From NCBI GenBank assembly GCA_963969595.1, contig OZ018410.1, positions 29,516,913-29,580,912 of the forward strand: 64,000 nt of DNA. Direction: 5' to 3'. Below are positions 1 through 11,329 of this stretch, piece by piece. Each line of letters opens with the position of its first letter. Position 1 is the stretch's first letter. Source of the DNA: Neckera pumila. Its lineage: Eukaryota > Streptophyta > Bryopsida > Hypnales > Neckeraceae. A program made the translations under genes and the position numbers. Below the pieces are notes generated by a model that saw nothing but the letters and a program-made list of their open reading frames with translations, ran no database searches and was not told where the DNA came from.

Positions 1-1455
1 TGATATTTAGTGCAACTGGATACTGTAACCGACTAACCGTGTGAACAACTTCATCTTGTACATCAAATTATTATATTCTTTGTGGATTGGAAGGTGCTCT
101 CATTGACTGGAGGCAGATGTTACAACTTCTACCTTTGGGATTTAACTTACTATGATTACAGGGCTTACAGTCCATAATGGAGATTGCAGACGTGGGTTCT
201 TTTATGTTTCCAATAAGTGGGGATGCAGGCATGATGTAAGCATATTATAATGTAATAAGAACATTCGCAATCCACTCCTACAACTGCTCCTCTAAACAAA
301 ACTTCTGACTTTTTACCGGTTTATAATTCGTTCTTAATTTTTTTATCACTGGAATCGCATCCCAAAGTACTTTGAAAAAAGTAGAAGAAAACTCAAATAT
401 TAGACATTTGGGAATGAAAATAAGCATCTTCAAAGTTAGCTAAAAAAACAAATTTTTTTTATAGAAGTTGGCAAATCACGGTTATAAAAACACATTCCAC
501 TCCAAATTTGGGCAAATTTAGAGTGGAATGTATTTTTGGCAACCATGATTTGCCAAAAGTTTGTACTACTTTTCATTGACTTTCACCATTTGTCATTCTC
601 TCCTAGTGCAAAGTTCCAAGTGCTCTAAATGGCATCCTTAAACCAAGCTCAACATCCAAGCTCAAGCAGTCACATCAAAGTCAAATTATACATTGATTGC
701 TTTCTTCTTTGCAATTGCCTTTGTAATTTGTGCTAACAATAAAATTAATCACTGAAAATTGTTTTCAGTATGTCTCTTGATTTTGGATCCAAACCCCAGA
801 AATCCCAAGCCAGATAAAGGTTAATATGTGGTATTAGCAAAGTGAATCCACTCCAAAGTGAACCTAAATTCATCGCGAACTAATAAGATCATTCCCCACT
901 AACACCATTCTTTAATACCGCCAAGTGAGAACAGAGCTTCCTTCTGTAAAAGCCACCGAATTGCACAGGCCGCTTTTGGATTGCAAATTCTGTGCATATC
1001 AGTTTGTAAAGTGTAAAGTAAGTTAAAGCTCCATTTGTCCGAATGTGGTTTGCGCTGTGGAGGCAGAGAATGCGGTTTCCAAAAGTGAGGTCTGCCCAGA
1101 GACCAAAGCTGGGAACCTTTGTTGCTTGATTGGGAGCGAACAGTTTTGCATGAAAATTCTTTGGAGATAAATTTAATTCTCAAGTAGGAAGCATCCAACA
1201 TAACATTCAGTAGCCTTCAAAGAGGCTGCCTTTCCCTACCTGGACTCCTCATCCACGAAATTCATCCTCAAATAATTAATGTCAGCTTAGGTGCTAGGAT
1301 AGTGGCAGTACATTATGTTTTGTTTCATTTTCTTTGTTACTTTTTGGACCAAACATACAATTCAACAAATAGTTGTAGAAAAAGATGTTGGCAAAGGATC
1401 CAATGAATAATGCATTACAACCATTTGTCATCAATAACATATTTTGAGTTTACAA
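1..1455. other. AT-rich intergenic DNA
   Basis: No gene is recognised here. The only structured piece is the short hairpin at 468-556, listed separately. A 100-codon open frame on the minus strand at 899-1201 shows no recognisable motif. Confidence 0.6.
468..556. repeat. short perfect-type hairpin (MITE or small-RNA hairpin)
   Basis: An inverted repeat with arms of about 35 bp closes on an AT-rich loop of about 17 bp. The left arm begins TTGGCAAATCACGG and includes CACATTCCACTCC. The right arm carries the reverse complement, GAGTGGAATGT, and ends in CATGATTTGCCAA. The size and near-perfect pairing fit either a tiny MITE or a foldback precursor of small RNAs. There is no sequence evidence to choose between them. 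Confidence 0.7.
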
Positions 1456-2069
1456 GTGAAAAGACAACTCTATATATACACATGGGGTGGTAGGAGGTAG
1501 AACAACCCTTGTGGGAAATAAATTTGAATAAATAAATTTGAATTTGTAGTTTCTCAAGCACTCATAGTTTAGTCAAAAACAAAGAATTGTGTTAAAAGTA
1601 GAATTTCAGACCTCATTTAGGCATAGTAAAATAACTTTTCTCAAAAACTTTGAAATAAAAAAAGTTGGGAAATGAAGATAGGTTTCACCTTCAAAAATCC
1701 GTTTGGCATTTTGAATCTCCAATCAAAAGTTATGGACAAATTTGAGAGAGGGGGTGGGAATGGACACTTTCTTTAACATTTTTAAAAATCTTCTCTCGAG
1801 ATTTGTCCATAACTTTTCATTGGAGATTTAAAATACCAAACGGATTTTTGGAGGTGAAACTTATGTTCATTTGCCAACTTTTTTTAGTTCAAAGTTTTTT
1901 GAGAAAAGTTATTCTACTCTGCCTAAATGAGGTCTGAAATTCTACTTTTAAAACAATTTTTTGTTTTTGACTTAACTATGAGAAACTACAAGTTCAAATT
2001 TATTTATCCCACATGGTTTGTTCTACCTCCTACCACCCCATGTGTATATATAGAGTTGTTTTTTCAAAT
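1456..2069. mobile_element. foldback element, family F copy 1 (about 0.6 kb)
   Basis: The whole element is one large inverted repeat. The left arm starts near GACAACTCTATATATACACA and the right arm ends with its reverse complement near TGTGTATATATAGAGTTG. Inner parts also pair, for example the TTTCTCAAAAACTTTGAA stretch against its complement near 1890. It resembles the copy at 3321-3942 in order and content, including the phrases GAATTGTGTTAAAAG and GACCTCATTTAGG. No protein is encoded, so it is non-autonomous. A TATATATA motif sits in each outer arm. Confidence 0.8.
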
Positions 2070-2333
2070 GAAAACACAGAACATGAATGACAATCACATC
2101 AAAGTGATGCAATTCAAGCACTGAGATAACGGATCTCTATTTTGATTGCCATTTTGAATAAGTTTGCTATTTGAATTACAGCTTTAATTCCCAGTACTTA
2201 ATATGTTGTTAATACCAATGTACATTTGCAACCTTGTAATTAACTCAGGCCCCTTGCTGGATTCTGACAAGTTTTGCCAAGTGTCCTTGTAGTTACTGAT
2301 TTGGTGTGGAAAATACCACACTATTTCATCCCT

Positions 2334-2374
2334 CGGATGGAATGATGTGGTATATTCCACATCATTCCGTCCAG
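2334..2374. repeat. small palindrome
   Basis: TGGAATGATGTGG and CCACATCATTCC flank a short TATATT loop, forming a hairpin of about 40 bp. It lies in otherwise unremarkable DNA (2070-3320) where I see no gene. Confidence 0.6.
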
Positions 2375-3320
2375 GGAAGGCAGTCGCAGTGACTGCTACT
2401 GAATGTAATGAATGTGGCTCATTTAAGCAGTCGCTTGAAGTTTATATTTGGAAGGCAGGAAGAATGGAATCATCACTCTGAATTACTTTGAATTAAAAAT
2501 TTTACCAAGTCCATTCTAATTGAAAAACAAAATTAAAACAGGTTTCCAAAGTAAAGGAAGCAAACATGATATGTACTGTAATGCACTGTACAGTACAATG
2601 TATGTGTACTGAAAACATCCAAATATGTATTTGAGAATAGTTCCGGTTTTTAACAAGGTTAAATTTTTTTGCTTTTGTTGGCAATCGGAATAAAATAAAA
2701 TAAAATTTATTTTAGAATATTTTTTAGGGGCACTTGAATTAGTTAGAAAATTTATGAAATTCTATTAAATCACCATAGGCTAACCTTGTGAGTACAACTC
2801 TTATAAATAACCAGGGCAGCTATCACTTATGCCGGCAACACTTTGCTACTTCCTTTATGTGTCTTTTGTTCAAGGCGTGAGTCTAGACTGTGGTCTTCTC
2901 TGCTTCAACTTGAAACATGATGTTTATCTTTAGTTTAAAACTTGTAACTCAAGTCAAGAAGTCTAACCACTTAGAGCATCACCAATGTAAAACCGCTCTG
3001 CAGCCCTCCAAGGGCTCCAAAGTTTTTTGTTTTTTTTACTTAGGAATCTTTTTTCTCCTGTATCCATTTGGCTTTTGTCGGTTTGTCAAATGACTGTCAC
3101 AGGTTCAAAATCCAAATACAAGTGTTTAATAATCAGGGTTAAGGTACTCTAATTCACCTTAACCCTGATTTTTAAATAACTTAAATTCGGATGCATCTTA
3201 CATGCATCTTGCATGTTAAAATTGTGGAAAAACAAGCAAGTGTCCAAACATTCCATTGACCATTTAACTCCAAATTTTTTTGTGTGGCAATGGGAAATAT
3301 TTATTTCATGAACATTTGGT

Positions 3321-3942
3321 GAGATTGAAGATGAAAAAAGAAGCACTCTATATAAGTTGAGTAGTAGTAGTGAACACAATCCATGTGGGATATGTAAATT
3401 AGGCTTAATAGGATCTCAAGCACTCATAATTAAGTCAAATGCAGGAATTGTGTTAAAAGCTGAATTTTAGACCTCATTTAGGTATAATAGATTAACTATT
3501 TTGAAAAGACTTTGAACTATAAAAAGTTGAGGAATTAAGTTAAATTTTATCTCCAAAAATTAGTTTGAGGTTCAGAGCCTCCAACTAAAAGTTATAAACA
3601 AAATTCAGAGAAGGTGTTTGAAAATATCAAAAAAATTGTCCCATCCAATCCTTCTTAGAATTTTGTCTATAACTTTTAGATGGAGGCTCAAAATCTCAAA
3701 CGGATGTTTGGAGATAAAACTTAGCTTAATTTTCCACCTTTTTTAGTTCAGAATTTTTCAAAATAGTTAATCTATTGTACCTAAATGAGGTCTAAAATTC
3801 AGCTTTTAACACAATTCCTGCATTTGGCTTAACTATGAGGTTGAGTTCCCATCCTATAATCCTAATTTACATATTCCATATGGATTGCTTGACCTACTAC
3901 TGTCCCACTTGTATAAATAGCTTCTCTTCTCATCTTCAAACA
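3321..3942. mobile_element. foldback element, family F copy 2 (about 0.6 kb)
   Basis: This is an inverted repeat of about 620 bp, related to the copy at 1456-2069. Ends are GATTGAAGATGAAAAAAGAAGC-like on the left and the complement near CTTCTCATCTTCAAAC on the right. The arms share ACTCTATATAAG/CTTGTATAAATAG, GTAGTAGT/ACCTACTACT and AATCCATGTGGGATATG/CATATTCCATATGGATT. The centre carries the same 'AAAAGTTATAAACAAAATTC' type pairing as copy 1. There is no coding capacity. Confidence 0.8.
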
Positions 3943-4149
3943 CTCTACATTAAGTGATTTTAGAAGCTAGTTGGAAATCATTAGAGTTTTTGTAATTAAT
4001 TTAGCAAATAGTTTGAAAATCCACTTCATTTTGCTTAGACTATAAGAGAATGGAGTGTTTCAAGTGCGATTTTATAATAGACTAGACTGTCAGATGTGTG
4101 TAGTCAGAGTGTAATCATCAACAAATTTTATAATAGACTAGACTGTCAC

Positions 4150-4228
4150 CACTAGTAGAAAACCAGGCCTGATCTGTTGATGATCGACGCGACCAAAACA
4201 ACAGAGTGGGCCTGGTTTTCTACTAGTG
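4150..4228. mobile_element. 79-bp CACTA-ended mini element
   Basis: Perfect 20-bp terminal inverted repeats, CACTAGTAGAAAACCAGGCC and its complement, enclose about 39 bp that include GATCGACGCGACC. The CACTA start and the AGAAA run that follows are typical of En/Spm (CACTA) transposon ends. It is far too small to be autonomous. A clean 3-bp target duplication is not evident (CAC left, TAC right). Confidence 0.75.
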
Positions 4229-4553
4229 TACTCTTTGGCAGCCCAGCCAAGGGCTGCCTTATTCGCTAATGGCTCACTTCAAACCAAATAGTAACAACAC
4301 TATTGCCATATGGACCACAAGAGTTGTCAAAAGATGGACCCAATGGTAACACACTATCATCATTTTGATTGGAGGCCGAGGCATATAGCCCTCTTGTACA
4401 ATACATTTTGTACAATTGCTGCATCTTCCATCTTCTTCTCTATCTACCTAGTCAATGCCACAATGGCAGTAATTAGTTCTAATAGCACTTGAAAAGGCAA
4501 GAATTTTGTGTTAAAAAAAGAGAGAGTAGTTGATTCATAGTTTTTTGCATATT

Positions 4554-5420
4554 TTGCAAGATCCCATTCTTAACAATGGTCACAAAGCTCGTACATTTTG
4601 GAATATAATATATGCACACTACAAGTCGGACAAGTCAAATGTGAAGGAAGAATGACCATGCTCAATCTTTGGAGACAAATTAGGAGATTATAAAGCGCAA
4701 TTCAACAAATTTGTGGGGTGTACAAGTTAATTATGGTTACGATTTTGGTTGCTTGGAAAACCAACACTTTGCTTGGAGATGTTCAAGTTGAAGCATCCAA
4801 AGCGAAAGGCATTCATTTTCCTATATTGTTGAAGTATTCTCAAGGATATATCCATGTGGTACAAGGGTCTGCAAGAGGCCCAAAAGCGGCAAGAAGATAA
4901 ACCTTGATTGATGTAAAGGAAGCAAGTCCCTCCCCCAATATAATGGAGGAGGTTGGTGGAGAAGGTGATGATGAACCTCGCCACTGGAATTTGTTTTGTG
5001 CCTTTAAATGTCCAATAAGCCATGGAGACTCTCTCAATGAAGGAGGGATTTCAAGTAGCCAAGTTGAAGGTACTTTTTGTGCACAAGCACGAGCTAGTAC
5101 TGCGGACATGGTAGCAGCAAATCTTTAGAAGGCTCAAGTGTTATAAGACTAGGCCGCCTTGAGCTTGTTTACCATACCTCATAAAGGAAGGAATCCCAAT
5201 CAAGTGAGGGGAGTACCTATGCTTCAACATCAGCAGGAGTTGACTAGTTTGTACCTCCGAAGCGCAACAGAGAAAAAAGAAGAGGCCTATGAAGAAGCGG
5301 ACAGGGCAAGACAAGCGAAATCAAATACCTTGGAAGTAACTGGGGAGTTGATGAACTAGAAGTCATTTACACCTTTGACGCTGACACCAACAAATCTAGA
5401 TTCCAACGAAGGATGCTGAC
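4554..5420 (+). pseudogene. decayed Myb/SANT-like protein of the PIF/Harbinger ORF1 type
   Basis: From 4554 to 4904 one frame reads for 117 codons with several stops and matches the Myb/SANT-like proteins that accompany PIF/Harbinger transposases (often annotated 'glutathione S-transferase T3-like'). It shows a DPILNNGHKARTFWNIIYAH segment, a DYKAQFNKFVGC segment where the family has KFNGC/KYVGC, and KAFIFLYC*SILKD where the family has a His-Cys-Trp-x-x-Leu-Lys motif. The stop after Cys sits where Trp is expected (TGG to TGA). After 4905 the frame changes; a second stretch (4904-5128) has the acidic-to-DDEPR linker of the family and a third (5159-5359) the Lys/Glu/Ala-rich C-terminal helix region. 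The family binds DNA and recruits the transposase to element ends. No transposase is present nearby. Confidence 0.65.
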
Positions 5421-5761
5421 ATAAAAGCTTAGAATCTTGAGTCTATGAGCCTAGGAACCTATGTTATAGGTACCTGTATAATAGGCACCTTCCATGCTTG
5501 TAGAGCACCTACTTATACCTAGGCTTAAGGCTTGCATTTCTAAGCTCTCATGCTAGCATCATTGGGACTCCAAAGTACCTCACAATGGAGATGACAATAT
5601 TGAAGTAGTTAGAGAAGACCATGGCCTTGGCATTCCTCTTCCGCCTGTTTGCACTGTTCTTTTGCGGGAATTTTGGTGCAACTGGAGGTGTCGTGTAAAT
5701 AAAGATCGTAACACACAACAAACCAAGTGACATAGACATTGAAACATCACTCTCAAGCGCT

Positions 5762-5763
5762 CC

Positions 5764-5785
<22 letters not shown>
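5762..5785 (+). repeat. poly(C) tract, 24 bp
   Basis: Twenty-four consecutive C residues followed by further C-rich and T-rich sequence to about 5828. Such a run is rare in AT-rich plant DNA and is a likely site of sequencing or assembly length error. Confidence 0.95.
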
Positions 5786-5796
<11 letters not shown>

Positions 5797-6576
5797 TTCC
5801 CTTTTTCTTTTTTTTCTTTTTTCTTTTTTAGAGAAGAAGATAATAACTTGCCTTATATGTATACAGCTCTTTGTATCTAATCACTTGGCAAAGAACCCCT
5901 CTTCTTTAAAATTTGTGGTTTAGCAAATTTAAAGTTGAGGTTAAATTATTTTCTTGAGTGTTGATTTGCTTGGAGATGATGGTATATCATTTAAAAAAGT
6001 ATTCACTTCTTCTCTTACGCTTACACTCTTGGATTCTCCCTTTGTGGAATAAGAGTTGTTTGAATTTGTGTGTGTAGATTCTATATTTTAACACTTGACA
6101 ACAATTACAAGACCTACATGTTTAGATAGTTTCAGGTTTAGGGTCGACCATTTATGGTGCAGATTAGAAATCGGTATCAACAATTTCTCTCATTAGACTA
6201 CTTGGAGGGTAAAAACACTAAAGACTTTGGGCCAATGGTGGATACCGACGAGGCTTTTCAGCCTAATTCAACGTTGGATACCATCAAGAGGCTTCGGATC
6301 TTGAGTGTGAGTACATTTGGTGACATGCGGGATTGATTCTCAGGGCGTGCTGGAGGCATTTCCTTGCCAGATTGGAAGCTCTACTTCCACACATGAATGT
6401 GGAGAAATGGTGTATTGTCCTTTTATCATGACATTAAAATTCCGCTACATCTATTAAGTAGTCCTAGCTGTGTGTTAAGGCGACATTCTTAGCTAGGAGA
6501 AGCACTTGAGAGTGATGTTTTAATGACTACGTCACTCGATTGGTTGTCTGTTAAGATCTTTATTTACACAACAACT

Positions 6577-6716
6577 GTCATGTGACATGGCATCATATGT
6601 GATATTATGTCAAATGGATGTAGTTTAGGAACCTTAGGTGAAGTCTCAAAATAGCCTAAGGTTCCTAACTACATCCGTTTGACATAGTGTCACACATGAT
6701 GCCATGTCACATGACA
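6577..6716. repeat. 140-bp hairpin
   Basis: Arms of about 62 bp pair almost perfectly around a loop of about 12 bp (AGTCTCAAAATA). The left arm begins TGTCATGTGACATGGCATCA and the right ends TGATGCCATGTCACATGACA. Interior pairing includes GGATGTAGTTTAGGAACCTT with AAGGTTCCTAACTACATCC. It appears inserted in, or grown from, the right end of the long-TIR element. It could be a foldback MITE or small-RNA precursor. Confidence 0.8.
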
Positions 6717-7023
6717 AAGGCCTTTCCGCAAAAAAGCGGTGCAAACAAGTACAACAAAAGCTCATTGCCAGAGCAGGTTTGTCATTGTCAATCAACAATC
6801 ATGAATCCAAACCCTTCCGCTTTTCTATTTTGCCATAGACAAGATTCTTTAGGTGGACAAGGAGATTTTGGACTTGATTTCAATTCTCAAGGTAGTTACA
6901 TTTCTCTTGACAGTTCCAATTCTCATGGCAATTTTACAACTCCTTCAGGTTCTGTAAACGGTGTTGGAGAATTTAGTGAAAGGGGATAGGGATTTCTAGG
7001 GTTTGTTCAAATTTTTGCAAGTT

Positions 7024-7100
7024 TAGGCTATGTCCATGTAAACCAGGCTATGTCCATGTAAACCAAGCTATGTCCATGTAAACCAAGCTATGTCCATGAA
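7024..7100. repeat. tandem repeat, 20-bp unit, four copies
   Basis: GGCTATGTCCATGTAAACCA is repeated head to tail; the later copies carry an A for G at the first base, and the fourth is degenerate at its end. There are no spacers, so it is not a CRISPR array. Confidence 0.9.
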
Positions 7101-7464
7101 TAACTGAATTTGCTTTCTGAATAATTGAATGGATTTTGCAATGGGTGTAATTGGCTTCCTGTTTGGGTACATCTAGATTAGGGTTTTCAAATATGTGTTC
7201 TAGGCATTGCTTCAATTTGCTTCTCCCACTTGGATTATGAATGGATGCAAGGATGAGGACTTGTTATTGTTTTGTGAAACATTGCAGGTCAGATTATTGA
7301 AGGCCGATTTCTACCGGTTTGCTCAATCGAAGCAATGTGACTTTCTCTCTCCAATTGTCATTGGAGAAGGAATGAAGTGAGGTAATGCTGTCAATCACCT
7401 AATTCGGACATCTACCGTGCACCCTCCCATCTACATTAATGACTCACCCATTACAGCGATCTTA

Positions 7465-7818
7465 GGGGCACTTCACACGATGGCCAAAGGTCGAGAGGTA
7501 GTCGGTTTCTACAAATTCACATTATAAAAAAGAAAGAATTCAAGCCTCTTGACCCTTCACACTAAAAGGCAAAGGCCAAAGGCCATCGCCCTCCAAAATG
7601 CCTTCATGGTAGTATTTTTGACCAAAGACGATGGACTCTTCAAGGAGGTTTGGGTTGGTTAGGAATGGAAACCCAAACTATGCTTGAGAGGATGTCAAAT
7701 TCATTAAATAAAAAAAATAAAAAACCTATTTTCAACCATTTTTTTTGGGCTCTCAACAAAATTCAGTCACTCACTCCCACGACCTCTTGACTTGCATGGC
7801 CATAGTGTGAAGTGGCCC
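7465..7818. mobile_element. Tourist-like MITE with TTA target duplication
   Basis: The ends GGGGCACTTCACACGATGGCC and GGCCATAGTGTGAAGTGGCCC are imperfect inverted repeats of about 21 bp. Each is flanked by TTA (7462-7464 and 7819-7821). A G/C-rich terminus with TTA duplication is the signature of PIF/Harbinger-mobilised MITEs. The interior (354 bp in total) has no coding sequence but includes an AAGGCCAAAGGCCA stretch. Confidence 0.75.
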
Positions 7819-8445
7819 TTAGCAATCTTTAGCATCATGACAATGCACTTGGAGAGGGGACACATCAATGTGTGGTTTAGCATCAACCTATCCACTTTTT
7901 ACCCATGTAGTTCCAACAAACTTTGAAAAATCACAAAAAATTCATATCTTGTTAGATGTCTTGATTCTACTTGCAAACGACTTCTCTCAAACTCTTCAAT
8001 CTCTATAAAATATGTGAATTGACAAATAACTTCTACAAGGTACTCATATAGCAAATCTACTTGGTAACAGGCATATTTGTTTTACATTATATGCACAAAA
8101 TCATATGAGCTCTTCACCTCTCTTGAGCCACAAATGCTCAAGAAGATAGTTCCTTAAACCGTAGCGTGCATTTCAATTTTCAATATGCATTGTCTCTTCT
8201 CTCATTTCATTGAAAGAAAATGTCACATGTTCCTCCCACCTATGCTCTATTGAAAAATAGGCTCTAGGAGGACCCCAAATGCATTTCCACATCCTTCCGG
8301 ACTCCTTTTTGCATTCTAATAAAATGTGCTATTTTTTTCCCTTGAGACTCATGAATTATCTGCACAAAACAACTCCATTGCGGGTGTATTCACAGAAGTG
8401 ATACTAGGGGTATGTGTGGCCACCAATTTCAAAGCTCAATCATAT

Positions 8446-8662
8446 CACTATAAGAAATCCACGTTTTAAATGATGAGCCCTGATTTTTCTTGACAGATTT
8501 TAGTGGACATCAAATGTAACAAATTCATATTTTTTGTCAACAAAAACGTCCAACGTAACATCAATTTTGACATAAAAACATGGGTTTGTTGAATTGGACA
8601 TTCACAAGAATCTGTCAAGAAAAATCAGGGCTTGTCACCTAAAATGCAGGTTTCTTACAGTG
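8446..8662. mobile_element. 217-bp CACTA-ended MITE
   Basis: Ends CACTATAAGAAA and TTTCTTACAGTG are CACTA-type. Subterminal arms of about 50 bp pair: GAGCCCTGATTTTTCTTGAC on the left against GTCAAGAAAAATCAGGGCTT on the right. The middle is AT-rich with no coding potential. The apparent ORFs extending from 8594 to 8916 are partly built of its right arm and I do not accept them as genes. Confidence 0.75.
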
Positions 8663-9282
8663 TGTCCTTCACATGCCAAAACATCCATGAGAATAGGCTC
8701 AAGAATAGGAGAAAGGTTCATGATATTAATGTCATTATTGCAACGAGGCAATACCAAAAAAGAATGTCAAATCCAGAGAAGTTGATCCGCTATGACTTCG
8801 AGGATGACAAAGCGGTGTTTATCCTTGGAATTGTCCTTATCAAACCATGTGGCAATTCTTCCAATTCCAATGCATGCAATCAAAAAAATGCAAACATGCT
8901 AGGAAATCCACATTGAGAATTGATGTCCATTAAGCAAGATATGAGTGTTTCAAATTTGATGCATAGATCAAGTCAATAACAATTTGATTATTCATAGATC
9001 CATAATTTTTTCTTTGATTATTTTAGATGTTAATCTTCAATATTTCAAATGTATGTTTCTATGCATGCGATTCAAAAAAATCTAATTTTAGATTCATATT
9101 GTCATTCAAAAACAAGAAAGATTAATAATGAACCATAATATCAACTTATTCTATAACCCACTTTAAAACAATGAAAGAATTCTATCAATTGAAGTAAATC
9201 TTACATTATTTTTGGGCTTTTTATATTAAAAGTACTATATCTTTGGAAATTTTTGTTAAAACTTTATATCAAAGAAGGAAAT

Positions 9283-9513
9283 CATTAGAGAAAAAATCAG
9301 CCCTCCGGAGGGCTACTCTGTGGACCCCTTTAGTACCCTGCAATTTTGTTTATTGGGTCTGAAAAATTAGTTTTTTTTCCTATTTCTGCGCAACTAAAAC
9401 TACTCTGACAATGGCTCACCGGAGGTACTTTTCCAGGTTGACAGGCCAAGCTTGAAATAGCTTGGCTTGTCAACTTGGAGCGGCCCTCCGGAGGGTTCAT
9501 TTTTGCTCTAATG
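9283..9513. mobile_element. MITE with CATTAGAG ends and CCCTCCGGAGGG subterminal palindrome
   Basis: The inverted termini are CATTAGAGAAAAAATCAG and the complement of TTCATTTTTGCTCTAATG, followed on both sides by the palindrome CCCTCCGGAGGG. Total length is 231 bp. A second imperfect palindrome, GACAGGCCAAGCTT/AGCTTGGCTTGTC, lies near 9440-9470. A relative is at about 37580-37952. The CATTAGA terminus is shared with family N, so the two may use the same transposase. Confidence 0.7.
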
Positions 9514-10303
9514 TATGACCCATAGTATTGAGATAAATGTATGGCATTCAAAGTTTAAATTTATAGTAAAAATTGAAAGCCAACTTTGAATTTCATACAA
9601 TTGGTTAGATCAATTTATATAATACAATTACATACATGTACTTGATAACTATTGGCCTCATCTATAGTAATTACTATAACAACCCTATTGTGTACAAGAC
9701 ATGATCAAAAAGTATATGAAAATCTCTCTATTTGGACTAGTACAAGGAATGTATCAAGATATGATTCACACTTTGTAAACACTAAATTCAATCATTCAAA
9801 AGTTTTATTACTAATTTAAAAAATAATATTATTATATTTGTAATACTTTAATAATTAAATGTTATTACTATTTTGTATTTGTATCCCTAAGCATCAAAAT
9901 TACTATAATATGGACTAAATTCTTCTTCCTAAACCCTATGGATTCTTTATTTTGCTTTAACTCTAAAATTTTGTCAATTAGAATGGATAGTAATTCAATA
10001 AGAGAAAAGACATTCAATTGGAGATTCAAGTCCACAGGAAAAAACATATGAATACTTTATAGCTATTTTGGGGACACAATAGTTACTAGCACTTCATGTT
10101 TAATAGGATCTTTGTGTTGTCAATACATTGACATGGAAATTCTAGAAGCAACGTAGGATTTAGACGAGGGGCAATGCAATCAACACTCATGGTTTACCCT
10201 TGCCCTATTATTGAAAATACTTTGAAAACATAGAGCATCAACTATTTGTTTTGAACACACCTTGAGATTCCACAAACATGTTGATACGAAAGTTAATTCA
10301 TAA

Positions 10304-10389
10304 CATTACATGAGATTCGGGGGTCTTAGAAGGCTGTGAGTTCCCTTGCTGTCTGACGTGGTCGAGCGACTGCCACGTCACTTTTTGAA

Positions 10390-10420
<31 letters not shown>

Positions 10421-10453
10421 TAAAAATTGCTTAAAATGATATTTTGGTAAAAA

Positions 10454-10484
<31 letters not shown>

Positions 10485-10588
10485 GAAAAAAAAAATTCTG
10501 TGACACCCGTACCGGCGTTCACTGGATCTGGGCAGATCAGGGAACAGGCCTGAAACGGCCCTCCGCGACCCCCAAATATCATCTAATG
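10304..10588. mobile_element. family N MITE, copy N1
   Basis: The ends are CATTACATGAGATTCGGGGG and the complement of CCCCCAAATATCATCTAATG. Inside are TGACGTGGTCGAGCGACTGC followed by CACGTCA, an (AAAAT)n stretch, a T-rich tract and, near the right end, CTGAAACGGCCCTCCG. The same ordered parts occur in five other copies in this window (32876, 37976, 38318, 58167, 58552). No convincing target duplication was found. It does not code. Confidence 0.8.
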
Positions 10589-10756
10589 TTACAATCCGAT
10601 ATTCAAACTTGCATTATCAAAATTTTGAAAGCATAAATTTGTCTAATTTGAGGTTTTTAAGGGATCAATTGGAAATGTCAAATGCCTTACATTCCTAAAA
10701 ACAAGTAGCTCCGTTAGGTTTTTCTTGTGGGGCAATCCACCTATGGCAGGACCCTT

Positions 10757-11253
10757 AGATTTTGGAGGGAGTGCCACTCCCTTCAAAATCTAGGAATGTT
10801 AGTGGGTCTTTGCCACAAGTACGTCGCCCCCCTCCCAAAAAAAACATGAGCTGTGCAACAAAATGCTCAATCCTTGTAGCAATGGCTCACCTTTCTAGTA
10901 AGGTCCTATATAAACTTCCTCACAACTGGTTTGTGTGGATGTAAAGACTCCACCCATTCCATCCAAGACCAACTATTTTTTCTATATTAAACCACTCCTC
11001 TTCTTGGATTTTGGAGGGAGTGCCACTCCTTTCAAAATCAAAAAAGAGGAGTGGTCTTTGCCACAAGTGTTTTGCCCCTCTCCCAAAAAAAACATGAGCT
11101 ATATCAATAAAATGCTCCATCCTTGTACCAATGGCTCACCTTTCAAGTAAGGTCCTACATGATCTTCTTCACATGTAGTTTGTGTGGATGTAAAGGCTCC
11201 ACACCTTCCATCCAAAGCCAACAATTCTTTCTCCACTAGACTGTTGAAGATGA
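10757..11253. repeat. tandem duplication, 249-bp unit
   Basis: Two direct copies start at 10758 and 11007. Each begins with the palindrome GATTTTGGAGGGAGTGCCAC / TCCCTTCAAAATC and runs through CTTTGCCACAAGT, CCCAAAAAAAACATGAGCT and GGATGTAAAG. The short open frames within (10762-10944, 10935-11150) are the same repeat read twice, so I do not call genes. Confidence 0.85.
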
Positions 11254-11329
11254 CCCCACAAGTACGGTAATAAGCAGTTGTTTGTTCCTTCATCTCTTGC
11301 AATGAACTTCCTTCCATCTGTACCATCTA

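Larger units (their letters stand above)
5641..6757. mobile_element. long-TIR element, decayed, about 1.1 kb
   Basis: The segment 5690-5757 (CGTGTAAATAAAGATCG ... ACATCACTCTCAAGCGCT) recurs inverted at 6487-6573 (AGCACTTGAGAGTGATGTTT ... CTTTATTTACACAACA). Outer flanks also pair (GTTTGCACTGTTCTTTTGCGG against CCGCAAAAAAGCGGTGCAAAC near 6727-6747), giving terminal inverted repeats over 100 bp. The interior holds a 24-C tract and an open stretch at 6154-6336 with no recognised motif. Long TIRs suggest a Mutator-like element, but I see no 9-bp target duplication or transposase. The hairpin at 6577-6716 lies inside the right repeat. Confidence 0.55.

Noticed and set aside
7024..7100. CRISPR-like short repeats
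   Set aside because: Repeats are directly adjoining with no spacers, and the DNA is that of a plant nucleus.
8594..8916. Two overlapping frames of 63 and 94 codons
   Set aside because: They begin inside the right arm of a CACTA-type MITE and show no domain.
10762..11150. Two similar small proteins in tandem
   Set aside because: The similarity comes from a 249-bp DNA duplication; there is no conserved start or motif.
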